Shown here piece by piece: positions 15,273 to 23,683 of a stretch of 64,000 nucleotides of DNA. The number at the start of each line of letters is the position of its first letter. Within the stretch, counting starts at the first letter, position 1. Under the pieces are notes generated by a model that was not told the origin of the DNA, ran no database searches, and worked only from the letters and a program-made list of their open reading frames with translations. Both the position numbers and the translations under genes were made by a program. Location: positions 4,712,001 to 4,776,000 of the forward strand of contig NZ_CP018725.1 in NCBI RefSeq assembly GCF_001908725.1. The letters run 5' to 3'. The stretch comes from Xanthomonas vesicatoria ATCC 35937 (lineage in GTDB: Bacteria > Pseudomonadota > Gammaproteobacteria > Xanthomonadales > Xanthomonadaceae).

Positions 15273-16783
15273 ACGCTGCTAGTTCCTCTCTCCAGACGCT
15301 GCGCCCGCGCCCGATGCGCCTGGCGCGGCCACTTGTTGTCGCCGCCCTGACGCTGGCGCTCGCCGCCTGCGCCAGCAGCCGCGGCCTGTCGCCGCAAGGC
15401 ACGGTGCTCGACGCCAACCAGCTGCACGCCGAGCGCACCCTCGCACAGGCCGGACTGAGCCCGGCGGCCTGGCCGGCCAGCGATTGGTGGCGCGCCTTGG
15501 GCGATGCGCAATTGAATGCGCTGATCGGCGAAGGCCTGCAGCACAGCCCCAGCCTTGACGCGGCCGACGCACGTCTGCGCCAGGCGCAGGCGCGCATCGG
15601 TACCGCGCAGGCCGATCGCGGCCCCAGCCTGTCGGTTTCAGGCGGCTACGCAGGCGTGCAGTTGCCGGAATCGGTGGCTGGCGAGGAACGTGGCGGACGC
15701 TTCGGCGGCAATGGTCAGCTGGTGGTGGATTTCCGCTATGGCGTGGACTTGTGGGGCGGCAAGCGCGCCGCCTGGGAAGCGGCGGTGGACACCGCGCACG
15801 CAGCCGAAGTGGATGCGCAGGCCGCGCGCCTGAACCTGTCTGCGGCGATCGCCGAAGCCTATGCGCAGCTCGACTACGCCTGGCGTCTACACGATGTAGC
15901 CGACGAGGAACTGGTGCGCTCGCGCAAGACCGTGGAGCTGACCCAGCAGCGTCGCAGTGCCGGCATCGACAGCGACCTGCAGCTGCGTCAGGCGCAGGCC
16001 CGGGTGCCGGCCGCGCAGCAGCAGGTGCAATCGGCGCAGCAACAGATCGATGAGGCACGCAATGCGCTGGCGGCGTTGCTCGGCCAGGGCCCGGACCGCG
16101 GGCTGGACATCGCACGCCCGGTGCTGGGCGCGACCATCGCCGCGCAGCTGCCGAGTAACCTGCCGGCCGATCTGCTTGGCCGTCGCCCGGACGTGGTGGC
16201 TGCGCGCTGGCGCGTGGAGGCGGCCGACAAGGACATCACCACGGCCAAAACCCGTTTCTATCCCAGCTTCAACATCACCGCCCTGGGGGGCGTGGTGAAC
16301 CGCGATATGGGCCAGTTGCTGGAAAGCGCGTCGGTCTTCGGCTTGGTCGCCCCGGCATTGAGCCTGCCGATCTTCGACGGCGGCAAGCTGCGCGCCAATC
16401 TGGCCGGCAGCGATGCGCAGTACGACCTTGCGGTGGCCGACTACAACCAGAAAGTGATCGCAGCACTGCGCGAAGTGGCCGACCAGGTCAATGCCGTGCG
16501 TTCGCTGGAGCAGCGCGCACGTGCGCAGGACGATGCCGTGCAGACCGCCACTGCTGCATTCGATCTGGCCGAGCAGCGCTACCGCGCCGGCATCGGCGGC
16601 TATCTGGAAGTGCTCAGCGTGCAGGAGCAGTTGCTCGTCGCACGCCAGCGCATGGCTGGGCTGCAGTCGCAACAACTTTTGGCCTCGGTGAGGTTGCAGC
16701 GTGCGTTGGGCGGCGGATTCACGCCGGAGCCCGCACGCGACACCGCACACACCGCGCCCACTTCCGCACAACCGAATTCCTGA
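15269..16783 (+). CDS. NodT-family outer-membrane efflux lipoprotein
   Basis: This 504-residue protein is a TolC-like outer-membrane channel of the RND/NodT type. A lipoprotein signal ends in LALAACAS, with the acylated Cys near residue 34. Two outer-membrane efflux repeats follow, with the typical SDWWRALGDAQLNALI start, long Ala- and Gln-rich helices (RLRQAQARIGTAQADRGPS) and the PADLLGRRPDVVAARWRVEA motif between repeats. It overlaps the marR stop by four bases and precedes emrA by 10, so the four genes form one transcript. It should complete a tripartite envelope-spanning pump with the next two products. Confidence 0.93.
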   Translation: MNAASSSLQTLRPRPMRLARPLVVAALTLALAACASSRGLSPQGTVLDANQLHAERTLAQAGLSPAAWPASDWWRALGDAQLNALIGEGLQHSPSLDAADARLRQAQARIGTAQADRGPSLSVSGGYAGVQLPESVAGEERGGRFGGNGQLVVDFRYGVDLWGGKRAAWEAAVDTAHAAEVDAQAARLNLSAAIAEAYAQLDYAWRLHDVADEELVRSRKTVELTQQRRSAGIDSDLQLRQAQARVPAAQQQVQSAQQQIDEARNALAALLGQGPDRGLDIARPVLGATIAAQLPSNLPADLLGRRPDVVAARWRVEAADKDITTAKTRFYPSFNITALGGVVNRDMGQLLESASVFGLVAPALSLPIFDGGKLRANLAGSDAQYDLAVADYNQKVIAALREVADQVNAVRSLEQRARAQDDAVQTATAAFDLAEQRYRAGIGGYLEVLSVQEQLLVARQRMAGLQSQQLLASVRLQRALGGGFTPEPARDTAHTAPTSAQPNS

Positions 16784-16793
16784 GACATCGACG

Positions 16794-17987
16794 ATGAGCC
16801 AGACGACTCCAACTTCTTCCCAACCCGCGCCGGCCGCACCCAGCAAGCGCCGTGCGGCGCTGCGCATCGTGGCCATTGTGGTGATCCTGGCGATCATCGG
16901 TATCCTGACCTGGTACGTCCTGGTCGGCCGCTGGTACGAGGACACCGACGACGCATACGTGCAGGGCAACCAGGTGCAGATCACGCCGATGGTCGGCGGC
17001 ACCGTGGTGAGCATCGGTGCCGAAGACGGCATGCGCGTGGAGCGCGGCCAGTTGCTGGTGCAGCTGGACCCGGCCGATACCGCGGTAGCGTTGCAGCAGG
17101 CCGAAGCCAATCTGGCCAAGACCGTGCGCCAGGTGCGCGGTCTGTACCGCAGCGTGGAAGGTGCGCAGGCTGAAGTGTCCGCGCGCGAAGTGACGCTGCG
17201 CAGCGCCCGTGCCGACTTTGCCCGCCGCAAGAATCTGGCCGCCAGCGGTGCCATTTCCAACGAAGAACTGGCGCATGCCCGCGAAGAACTGGCGGCCGCC
17301 GAAGCCGCGGTGAGCGGCTCGCGTGAGAGCTTCGAGCGGAATCGTGCGTTGGTGGACGACAGCGACCTGGCCAGCCAGCCGGATGTGCAGACCGCCGCCG
17401 CGCAGGTGCGTCAGGCTTATCTCAACCATGCGCGCACCGGTGTGGTGGCGCCAGTGTCCGGCTATGTGGCGCGGCGTTCGGCGCAGGTCGGCCAGCGCGT
17501 GCAGCCGGGCAGCGTGCTGATGGCTGTGGTGCCGCTGGAGCAGGTGTGGGTGGAAGCCAACTTCAAGGAAACCCAGCTCAAGCACATGCGCCTGGGCCAG
17601 GAAGTGGAGCTGCATTCGGATCTGTACGGCGGTGGCGTGAACTACACCGGTCGCATCGAGAGCCTGGGGCTGGGCACCGGCAGCGCGTTTTCGCTATTGC
17701 CGGCGCAAAACGCCAGCGGCAACTGGATCAAGATCGTGCAGCGCGTGCCGGTGCGCATTGCGGTGGACAGCAAGCAACTGGCCGACAATCCGCTGCGCAT
17801 TGGTTTGTCGATGAAGGTCGACGTCAATCTGCATGACCAGCAGGGCAGCGTGCTGCCGACCAAGCTGGCGACCGGTTCGGTGTTCTCCACCGAGGTGTAT
17901 GCGCAGCAGTTGCAGGCTGCCGATGCCGACATCCATCGCATCATCCAGGACAACCTGCCATCGCAGGCTGCCAGCAAGGCGGGCTAA
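16794..17987 (+). CDS. emrA: EmrA/HlyD-type membrane-fusion protein
   Basis: The 397-residue periplasmic adaptor has a short cytoplasmic N terminus, one transmembrane helix (about 22-44) and the EmrA signature WYVLVGRWYEDTDDAYVQGN just after it. A biotinyl-lipoyl-like domain is split around a long alpha-hairpin (about 100-210), followed by RTGVVAPVSGYVARRSAQVG and the beta-barrel domain. It links the MFS pump EmrB to the outer-membrane factor. The ATG at 16794 lies 10 bases after the previous stop and 6 bases separate its stop from emrB. Confidence 0.94.
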   Translation: MSQTTPTSSQPAPAAPSKRRAALRIVAIVVILAIIGILTWYVLVGRWYEDTDDAYVQGNQVQITPMVGGTVVSIGAEDGMRVERGQLLVQLDPADTAVALQQAEANLAKTVRQVRGLYRSVEGAQAEVSAREVTLRSARADFARRKNLAASGAISNEELAHAREELAAAEAAVSGSRESFERNRALVDDSDLASQPDVQTAAAQVRQAYLNHARTGVVAPVSGYVARRSAQVGQRVQPGSVLMAVVPLEQVWVEANFKETQLKHMRLGQEVELHSDLYGGGVNYTGRIESLGLGTGSAFSLLPAQNASGNWIKIVQRVPVRIAVDSKQLADNPLRIGLSMKVDVNLHDQQGSVLPTKLATGSVFSTEVYAQQLQAADADIHRIIQDNLPSQAASKAG

Positions 17988-17993
17988 GCCAGC

Positions 17994-19574
17994 ATGTCTT
18001 CGCAAGCTCCCACCGCGCCGGGCGGCCCTTCGGCACCTGCGCCCGCCGCCGGCTTTCGCCCGGCGAGCGTGGCGCTGTGCACCATGGGCCTGGCCATGGC
18101 CTCGTTCATGCAGGTGCTGGATACCACCATCGCCAACGTCTCGCTGCCGACCATCGCCGGTAACCTCGGCGCCAGTTCGCAGCAGGCCACCTGGGTCATC
18201 ACCTCGTTCGCGGTGAGCACGGCGATCGCGTTGCCGCTGACAGGTTGGCTGAGCCGGCGCTTCGGCGAGACCAAGTTGTTCGTGTGGTCCACGCTGGCCT
18301 TCACCATCGCCTCGCTGCTGTGCGGACTTGCCCAGAGCATGGGCATGCTGGTGGTCGCACGCGCGCTGCAGGGGTTTGTCGCCGGGCCGATGTATCCCAT
18401 CACCCAGAGCTTGCTGGTGTCGATCTACCCCCGCGAAAAACGCGGGCAGGCACTCGCATTGCTGGCGATGATCACCGTGGTCGCGCCGATTGCCGGGCCG
18501 ATCCTGGGCGGCTGGATCACCGACAACTACAGCTGGGAATGGATCTTCCTGATCAACGTGCCGCTGGGCATCATCGCCAGCAGCATCGTGGGCTCGCAGC
18601 TGCGGCATCGTCCCGAACAGCTCGAAAAACCACGCATGGATTACATCGGTCTGATCCTGCTGGTGGTCGGCGTGGGCGCGTTGCAGCTGGTGCTGGATCT
18701 GGGCAACGACGAGGACTGGTTCTCCTCCGACAAGATCGTGGTGCTGGCCTGCGTCGCCGCCGTGGCGCTGGTGGTGTTCGTTATCTGGGAACTCACCGAC
18801 AAGGACCCCATCGTCGATCTCAAACTGTTCCGGCATCGCAACTTCCGCGCCGGCACATTGGCCATGGTGGTGGCGTATGCGGCGTTCTTCAGCGTGAGCC
18901 TGTTGATCCCGCAGTGGCTGCAACGCGACATGGGCTATACCGCGATCTGGGCGGGCCTGGCCACTGCACCGATCGGTATCCTGCCGGTATTGATGACGCC
19001 GTTCGTTGGCAAGTATGCATTGCGGTTCGATCTGCGCATGCTGGCCACCGTCGCCTTTATCTTCCTGTCGTTCACCAGCTTCCTGCGCTCCAACTTCAAT
19101 CTGCAGGTGGACTTCAGCCACGTGGCGACCGTGCAGTTGGTGATGGGCGTCGGCGTGGCGTTGTTTTTCATGCCGGTGCTGCAAATTTTGCTCTCGGACC
19201 TGGATGGGCGCGAGATCGCGGCAGGCTCCGGCCTGGCCACCTTCCTGCGTACCCTGGGCGGCAGCTTCGCCGCGTCGTTGACTACGTATCTGTGGGCGCG
19301 TCGCACGCAGGTGCACCACGCGCACATCACCGAACACATCTCGGTGTACACGCCCGGCATGCAGGAACAGGTCACCGCGATGGGGCAGGGCGATCTGCAA
19401 CGCGGCGCGGCTTCGCTCAACAACATGATCAACCACCAGGCCTCGCAGATGGGCTTCAACGACATCTTCTACCTGCTCGGCTGGACCTTCCTGGCGATCA
19501 TCTTTTTCCTGTGGCTGGCCAAGCCGCCGTTCGGCGCAGGTGCCGGTGGTGCAGCGGCAGCTGGGGGGCATTGA
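17994..19574 (+). CDS. emrB: DHA2-family MFS multidrug exporter, EmrB type
   Basis: The 526-residue protein has about 14 transmembrane helices. It carries the DHA2 motifs LDTTIANVSLPTIAGNLGAS in helix 1 and the PLTGWLSRRFG loop (motif A), plus GWITDNYSWEWIFLINVPLG at helix 6. It exports drugs by proton antiport and needs the EmrA adaptor and an outer-membrane channel, both encoded just upstream. It is the last gene of the marR-led operon. A weak hairpin at 19591-19619 may end the transcript. Confidence 0.95.
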   Translation: MSSQAPTAPGGPSAPAPAAGFRPASVALCTMGLAMASFMQVLDTTIANVSLPTIAGNLGASSQQATWVITSFAVSTAIALPLTGWLSRRFGETKLFVWSTLAFTIASLLCGLAQSMGMLVVARALQGFVAGPMYPITQSLLVSIYPREKRGQALALLAMITVVAPIAGPILGGWITDNYSWEWIFLINVPLGIIASSIVGSQLRHRPEQLEKPRMDYIGLILLVVGVGALQLVLDLGNDEDWFSSDKIVVLACVAAVALVVFVIWELTDKDPIVDLKLFRHRNFRAGTLAMVVAYAAFFSVSLLIPQWLQRDMGYTAIWAGLATAPIGILPVLMTPFVGKYALRFDLRMLATVAFIFLSFTSFLRSNFNLQVDFSHVATVQLVMGVGVALFFMPVLQILLSDLDGREIAAGSGLATFLRTLGGSFAASLTTYLWARRTQVHHAHITEHISVYTPGMQEQVTAMGQGDLQRGAASLNNMINHQASQMGFNDIFYLLGWTFLAIIFFLWLAKPPFGAGAGGAAAAGGH

Positions 19575-19590
19575 GCGTCTTCACCCAAAC

Positions 19591-19622
19591 GAGAAAGCCC
19601 CGCCAGGAGCAGGGTTCTCTTT
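19591..19622 (+). terminator. Possible terminator after the efflux operon
   Basis: GAGAAagCCCC pairs imperfectly with AGGGTTCTC across a GCCAGGAGC loop and is followed by a short T run. The two-base bulge makes this a weak candidate. Confidence 0.4.
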
Positions 19623-19843
19623 GTGTGCTAGCAGGCAAGCGAATGCTGGAACCTATTGGGATTGCGGTGTTGCTTGGAGAAGCTGCAGCGGCACACAGCC
19701 GATAACGCATGCCTTGGCCGATGCAAGGGCGCGTAGGGTAGGATGCGCCGCAGCGATGCTGACCGTCCACGGGTTGCTGGTTGAGCCACTTGTCAGGTCG
19801 AGCTGCATCGCTCATGTTCTATGCACATCACAAGGAAGCCCTG

Positions 19844-20305
19844 ATGCGTTTTTATTCCACCGTGCGTCGTGTGACCGCGACCGCCTTGCTCTTCCCATAT
19901 CTTTGCTTCGGCAGCGTCTCGCTGGCAAATGCAGCGGCTGCGCGTCCAGAAGTCGCCAAGCAGGCCAAGGTCTATAGTTCGAGCGATGGAGCCAAGGTGT
20001 CGACCTTGCGCTACGGTCCGCGCGAGAAGAATCAGGCATTGGTGCAGGTCATCGGGGCCGATAGCGAGATCGACGACAAGATCCTGTTGGCGACGACCAG
20101 TGCCACGCAGAAGGACACGCGTTATACGGTCCAGCTGAAAGGGCAACCCTACGTACTGTTGATTCTCAACGACGGTAGCGGCGAGTTGTATTTGCCAGGC
20201 GCACCGAAGCCGGCGCGGGTCGGGTACGACAGCGGCGCCTCCGAGCAGATCAATCCCGAGCACTATTTGACGGACTATCAAGCGCAGACGGCTGCCGGTA
20301 AGTAA
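19844..20305 (+). CDS. Exported hypothetical protein (153 aa)
   Basis: I recognise no named family. AAGGAAG at 19831-19837 precedes ATG 19844. The first 30 or so residues (FYSTVRRVTATALLFPYLCF to LANAAA) form a Sec signal peptide, so the product is periplasmic or secreted. The mature part is small, has no Cys and looks beta-rich, with alternating polar and hydrophobic segments such as KVSTLRYGPREK, YTVQLKGQPYVLLIL and GSGELYLPG. It stands alone between the efflux operon and a gene-poor stretch next to tRNA-Leu. Confidence 0.75.
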   Translation: MRFYSTVRRVTATALLFPYLCFGSVSLANAAAARPEVAKQAKVYSSSDGAKVSTLRYGPREKNQALVQVIGADSEIDDKILLATTSATQKDTRYTVQLKGQPYVLLILNDGSGELYLPGAPKPARVGYDSGASEQINPEHYLTDYQAQTAAGK

Positions 20306-21039
20306 GTGCAGCACGTGCATGCAGGTCCGCGTGATCGGGCCTGCTAGCTGCACTTGGTTCGATAGGTAGCTGTCCCTTGCAAACCGTCATCTGCAGACAG
20401 GGGCTAGCGCTCATGGCCAGACGGCGCAGTCGCTGGGCGCGTGCGGTGGGCATTCGCAATCGTGCGTGCAACTTGCTTCTCGGCGCGGCGCGCCCGACGG
20501 ATGCTTGCTGCATTTGCCGGCCGTTCCGATACGCTGGCGATGCGTCACCGGCCATGCCGTGCCATCGATGTTGTCTTTATTTCCATGGGGTGCGGCAACG
20601 CAACCGTCTCAACGCTAGCGATGTCTTTCAATCAAAGATACGTGTGCGAGCGGGCGCGGCGACGGTGTTGGGATCTTTATCCGGCAATGCATCGAGCAGC
20701 TGCACTGCGTGGCCTCGATGGCGTTGCGACAGGGCTGCAAGGCGCTTAGCCTGCGCGCCTCGCTGCATAACGTGGACAGTGTTGAGGTTAGCGCCTAGTG
20801 CGATAAGGCGCTTGGGTGTCTGTAAAGCGCGGCGGAGGCGCGCCCCGATGTGGTGTTGAGTGGCAACGCATCGCGATGGATCACTGCTGCTGTGGGTGCT
20901 GCTCGGCGTGAGCTTCGCCGACGCTCAGTGGGCCCATACGATGATGCAGCAACCAATCGCTGGAACCGCTGCCGGAGACCGCCCGCAACAGGCCACGGCT
21001 CCGTCGCAAAGTAGTGCGCGAGCGCAAATACCCAAACGC
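20306..21039. other. Gene-poor interval beside tRNA-Leu
   Basis: About 730 bases contain no frame with a convincing ribosome site or natural composition. The longer frames translate to Arg- and Cys-rich shadow-like sequence. A GTG-started frame at 20860-21081 runs through the tRNA terminator and is judged false. No copy of the tRNA 3' end is visible, so there is no sign of an integrated element. Confidence 0.55.
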
Positions 21040-21067
21040 AAAAAACCCCGCCGAAGCGAGGTTTTTT
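21040..21067 (-). terminator. Intrinsic terminator of tRNA-Leu
   Basis: On the minus strand AAAAAACCTCGC pairs with GCGGGGTTTTTT around TTCG, giving a stable hairpin with A and T tracts on both sides. It lies 19 bases beyond the tRNA 3' end. Confidence 0.8.
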
Positions 21068-21085
21068 ACGATCTACCGTGAGTCG

Positions 21086-21172
21086 TGGTGCCCAGGAGAG
21101 GACTCGAACCTCCACGAAGTTGCCCCCGCTAGCACCTGAAGCTAGTGCGTCTACCAATTCCGCCACCTGGGC
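21086..21172 (-). tRNA. tRNA-Leu (CAG anticodon)
   Basis: The minus strand reads GCCCAGGTGGCGGAATTGG at the 5' end, an anticodon arm CTAGC-TTCAGGT-GCTAG with anticodon CAG, a long variable arm as required for class II Leu tRNAs, the T arm GGTTCGAGTCC and acceptor strand CCTGGGC with discriminator A and encoded CCA. The 87-nt length including CCA fits tRNA-Leu. It decodes CUG, the main Leu codon in this GC-rich genome. Confidence 0.95.
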
Positions 21173-21314
21173 GACTCAGGGTGCGAATTGTGCAAGTTGC
21201 GCGCGAAGCTGTCAACGCATCTCGGACAAATTCTTCGTGGTGGCTGGTACTGCGCGGCCACGTGAGAAAACGGCGCGGCGGGCGCGCGCATTGCACGCCC
21301 GCCGCGACATGTAC

Positions 21315-23561
21315 TTAAGGCAGCTGCGTCGCCTGCAGGCTGACCTCCGCACTCTGCACCGGCTCGCTTGCCGAGCGTGCCAGCTGCACGCGATAGGTGC
21401 CGGCGGCGATCTTCCAATGACGTGCCTTGGCATCGAAATCGGCCAGCGTCTTGGGCTCTGCCACCACCTGCACGCTGCGTTTTTCGCCGGGCTTGAGCGT
21501 GAGCTTTTGCCAGCCGATCAAGCGCAGCGGTGTGGCATGACCATCGGGCAAGGTGACATAGAGCTGTGGCACGGCCGCCCCTTCGCGCGGGCCGGTGTTC
21601 TCGACCTCGAAGCGGGCGGTGAGGGTGCTGCCTTGCGCATCCACCTGCAGGCCACCCATGCGGAACTGCGTATACGACAAGCCGTGGCCGAACGGATAAC
21701 GCGGGGTCAGCTTGCGTGCGGCAAACCACTTGTAGCCAACGTTGGCGCCTTCGATGGCGTAGTCGATGGTGTCCTCGCCCGGCTTGGCCGGCTTGAAGCC
21801 CAGCCCCGGAATCGAGGGCCGCGGCAGCTGCGACTCGTCCACCGGCCAGGTCACCGGCAGATGGCCGGAAGGATTCACCGCGCCGGTCAGCAGGTTGGCG
21901 ATTGCCTCGCCGCCGCCGATGCCCGGGTACCACGCCTGCAGCACCGCCGGCACGCGCTCGGCCCATGGCATGCGCACGGGGCCGTTGGTTTCCAGCACCA
22001 CGGTGGTCTTTGGGTTGGCTTTGGCCACTGCGTCGATCAAGGCATCCTGGTTGTTGGGCAGCTGCATGTCCGGCAGGTCCACCGATTCGGCCGACCACTG
22101 GGTGGCGAACACGATCGCCACATCGGCGGCCTTGGCCGCGCGTGCGGCGGCAGCGCGGTCCTTGCCGTCGACATAATCGATCTGCACGTTCGGCAATGCG
22201 GCGCGCAGTGCCTGCAATGGCGAAGACGGATGGATGATCACCGGGCCCGGCCAGGTGGTCGGGGTAAGCCCGGGCACCGCATTGCCGCCGTTGATGGTGT
22301 AGTCCACCCGCGAAGAGCCGCCGCCGGACATCACGCCCTTGTCGGCGTAGCCGCCGATCACCGCAATGCGGCGCACATCCTTGGAGAGCGGCAAGGTGGC
22401 CTGCTCGTTACGCAGCAGCACGCTGCCTTCTTCGGCGACATGCTGCGCAGCCAGTTGCCCGGCCTTGCCATCGATAGGTTGGCGTTGGGTGGGGTGATCG
22501 AACCCGCCATGCGCGAACAGGCTGCGCAATACGCGCTTGACCATGTCGTCGAAGCGCGCGCGCGGCACTACGCCGGCACTTACCGCCATGCGCAACGGTG
22601 CGTCGAAGAACACTGCCGCATCGAACACTTCGCCGGCCGATTGCTGGTCCAGTCCGGCCAGCGCGGCCTTGGAGCCGCTGTGCACGCCGCCCCAGTCGGA
22701 CATCACATAGCCGGGGTATTTCCATTCCTGCTTGAGTACCTGGTTGAGCAGGTAATCGTGCTCGCAGCCGTAGACGCCGTTGATCTTGTTGTACGAGCAC
22801 ATCACCGACGCCGGGTCGCCGATTTTCAGCGCAATCTCGAAGGCCAGCAGGTCCGACTCGTGCATTGCCTGCTCGCCAATCTCGGCGCTGTGGAAGTTGC
22901 GCCGGGTTTCCATGTCGTTGAGCGCGTAGTGCTTCATCGTCGACAGCACGTGTTCGCTCTGCACGCCACGGATGGATTCGCCGACCATGATGCCGGCCAG
23001 TAGCGGGTCTTCGCCGGCATATTCGAAATTGCGCCCATTGCGCGGGTCGCGCTGCAGGTTGACGCTGCCGGCCAGCAGCACGTTGAAGCCCTGCTGCCAG
23101 GATTCGCGGCCCATGGTCTTGCCGCCGGCAAAGGCCAGCTGCGGGTTCCAGCTGGACGCCGTAGACGGGCCCGAAGGCATCGCGGTGGCGAAGTCGCCCT
23201 TGCGGATACCGCCCGGATTGGTGACGCCCACGCCGGCATCGGCCAGCTGCTGCGCCGGGATGCCCAGGCGCGGAATGCCGGGCACATAGCCGGCCGATCC
23301 CAGCGCGCCTTCCGGCTTGGGAATCTTGTCGGTGCCCAGGCCGAAATAGCTGCGCAGCATCTGGAATTTTTCGTCGTCGGTCATCTGCGCCAGCAGCCGG
23401 TCTGCACGCTGGTCGGCGGTCAACGCGGTGTCCATCCACGGCTGCGATGCAGGTGCGGATTGTGCGAGTGCCAATGGCGCAGCCAATGCAATGCCCAGGC
23501 CCAAGGCCACCGCCAGGACGAGCGGGCGAGGACGATGGGGAGTCGTTGTAAAGGTTTTCAT
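21315..23561 (-). CDS. Glycoside hydrolase family 3 beta-glucosidase, exported
   Basis: The 748-residue enzyme has a signal peptide ending ALAQ (about residue 34), so it acts in the periplasm or outside. The GH3 N-terminal TIM barrel contains MKHYALNDMETRR and the catalytic nucleophile Asp289 in YVMSDWGGVHSG. The GH3 C-terminal domain (about 390-620) and a fibronectin-III-like domain at the end (FGHGLSYTQFRM through EPVQSAEVSLQ) complete the usual BglX/XynB-like layout. It should release terminal glucose, or possibly xylose, from plant cell-wall oligosaccharides. An in-frame Met lies 15 bases upstream; 23561 is preferred from the signal peptide. An M14 peptidase gene lies upstream on the same strand. 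Confidence 0.94.
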   Translation of the reverse strand: MKTFTTTPHRPRPLVLAVALGLGIALAAPLALAQSAPASQPWMDTALTADQRADRLLAQMTDDEKFQMLRSYFGLGTDKIPKPEGALGSAGYVPGIPRLGIPAQQLADAGVGVTNPGGIRKGDFATAMPSGPSTASSWNPQLAFAGGKTMGRESWQQGFNVLLAGSVNLQRDPRNGRNFEYAGEDPLLAGIMVGESIRGVQSEHVLSTMKHYALNDMETRRNFHSAEIGEQAMHESDLLAFEIALKIGDPASVMCSYNKINGVYGCEHDYLLNQVLKQEWKYPGYVMSDWGGVHSGSKAALAGLDQQSAGEVFDAAVFFDAPLRMAVSAGVVPRARFDDMVKRVLRSLFAHGGFDHPTQRQPIDGKAGQLAAQHVAEEGSVLLRNEQATLPLSKDVRRIAVIGGYADKGVMSGGGSSRVDYTINGGNAVPGLTPTTWPGPVIIHPSSPLQALRAALPNVQIDYVDGKDRAAAARAAKAADVAIVFATQWSAESVDLPDMQLPNNQDALIDAVAKANPKTTVVLETNGPVRMPWAERVPAVLQAWYPGIGGGEAIANLLTGAVNPSGHLPVTWPVDESQLPRPSIPGLGFKPAKPGEDTIDYAIEGANVGYKWFAARKLTPRYPFGHGLSYTQFRMGGLQVDAQGSTLTARFEVENTGPREGAAVPQLYVTLPDGHATPLRLIGWQKLTLKPGEKRSVQVVAEPKTLADFDAKARHWKIAAGTYRVQLARSASEPVQSAEVSLQATQLP

Positions 23562-23683
23562 ATCGGGATGTGGCACGGGATTTCCTTGTGGTGCTGGGTC
23601 ATTACGAAAGTGGGGCAGGCAGATGCCCGAATGAGCGGCGTGGAAAGGCGCCGCCCGGTCGCTCGCCTAAGACGGCGGCGCGG

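Noticed and set aside
17694..19571. Long minus-strand frame opposite emrB
   Set aside because: Antisense shadow of an obvious 14-helix transporter; His- and Gln-rich product with no family resemblance.
20860..21081. GTG-started 73-codon frame with a hydrophobic start near tRNA-Leu
   Set aside because: It reads through the tRNA terminator hairpin, has no ribosome site and an unnatural Arg/Gln-rich tail.
21086..21172. Possible integrative element at tRNA-Leu
   Set aside because: No repeated tRNA 3' end, integrase or composition shift was found on either side.
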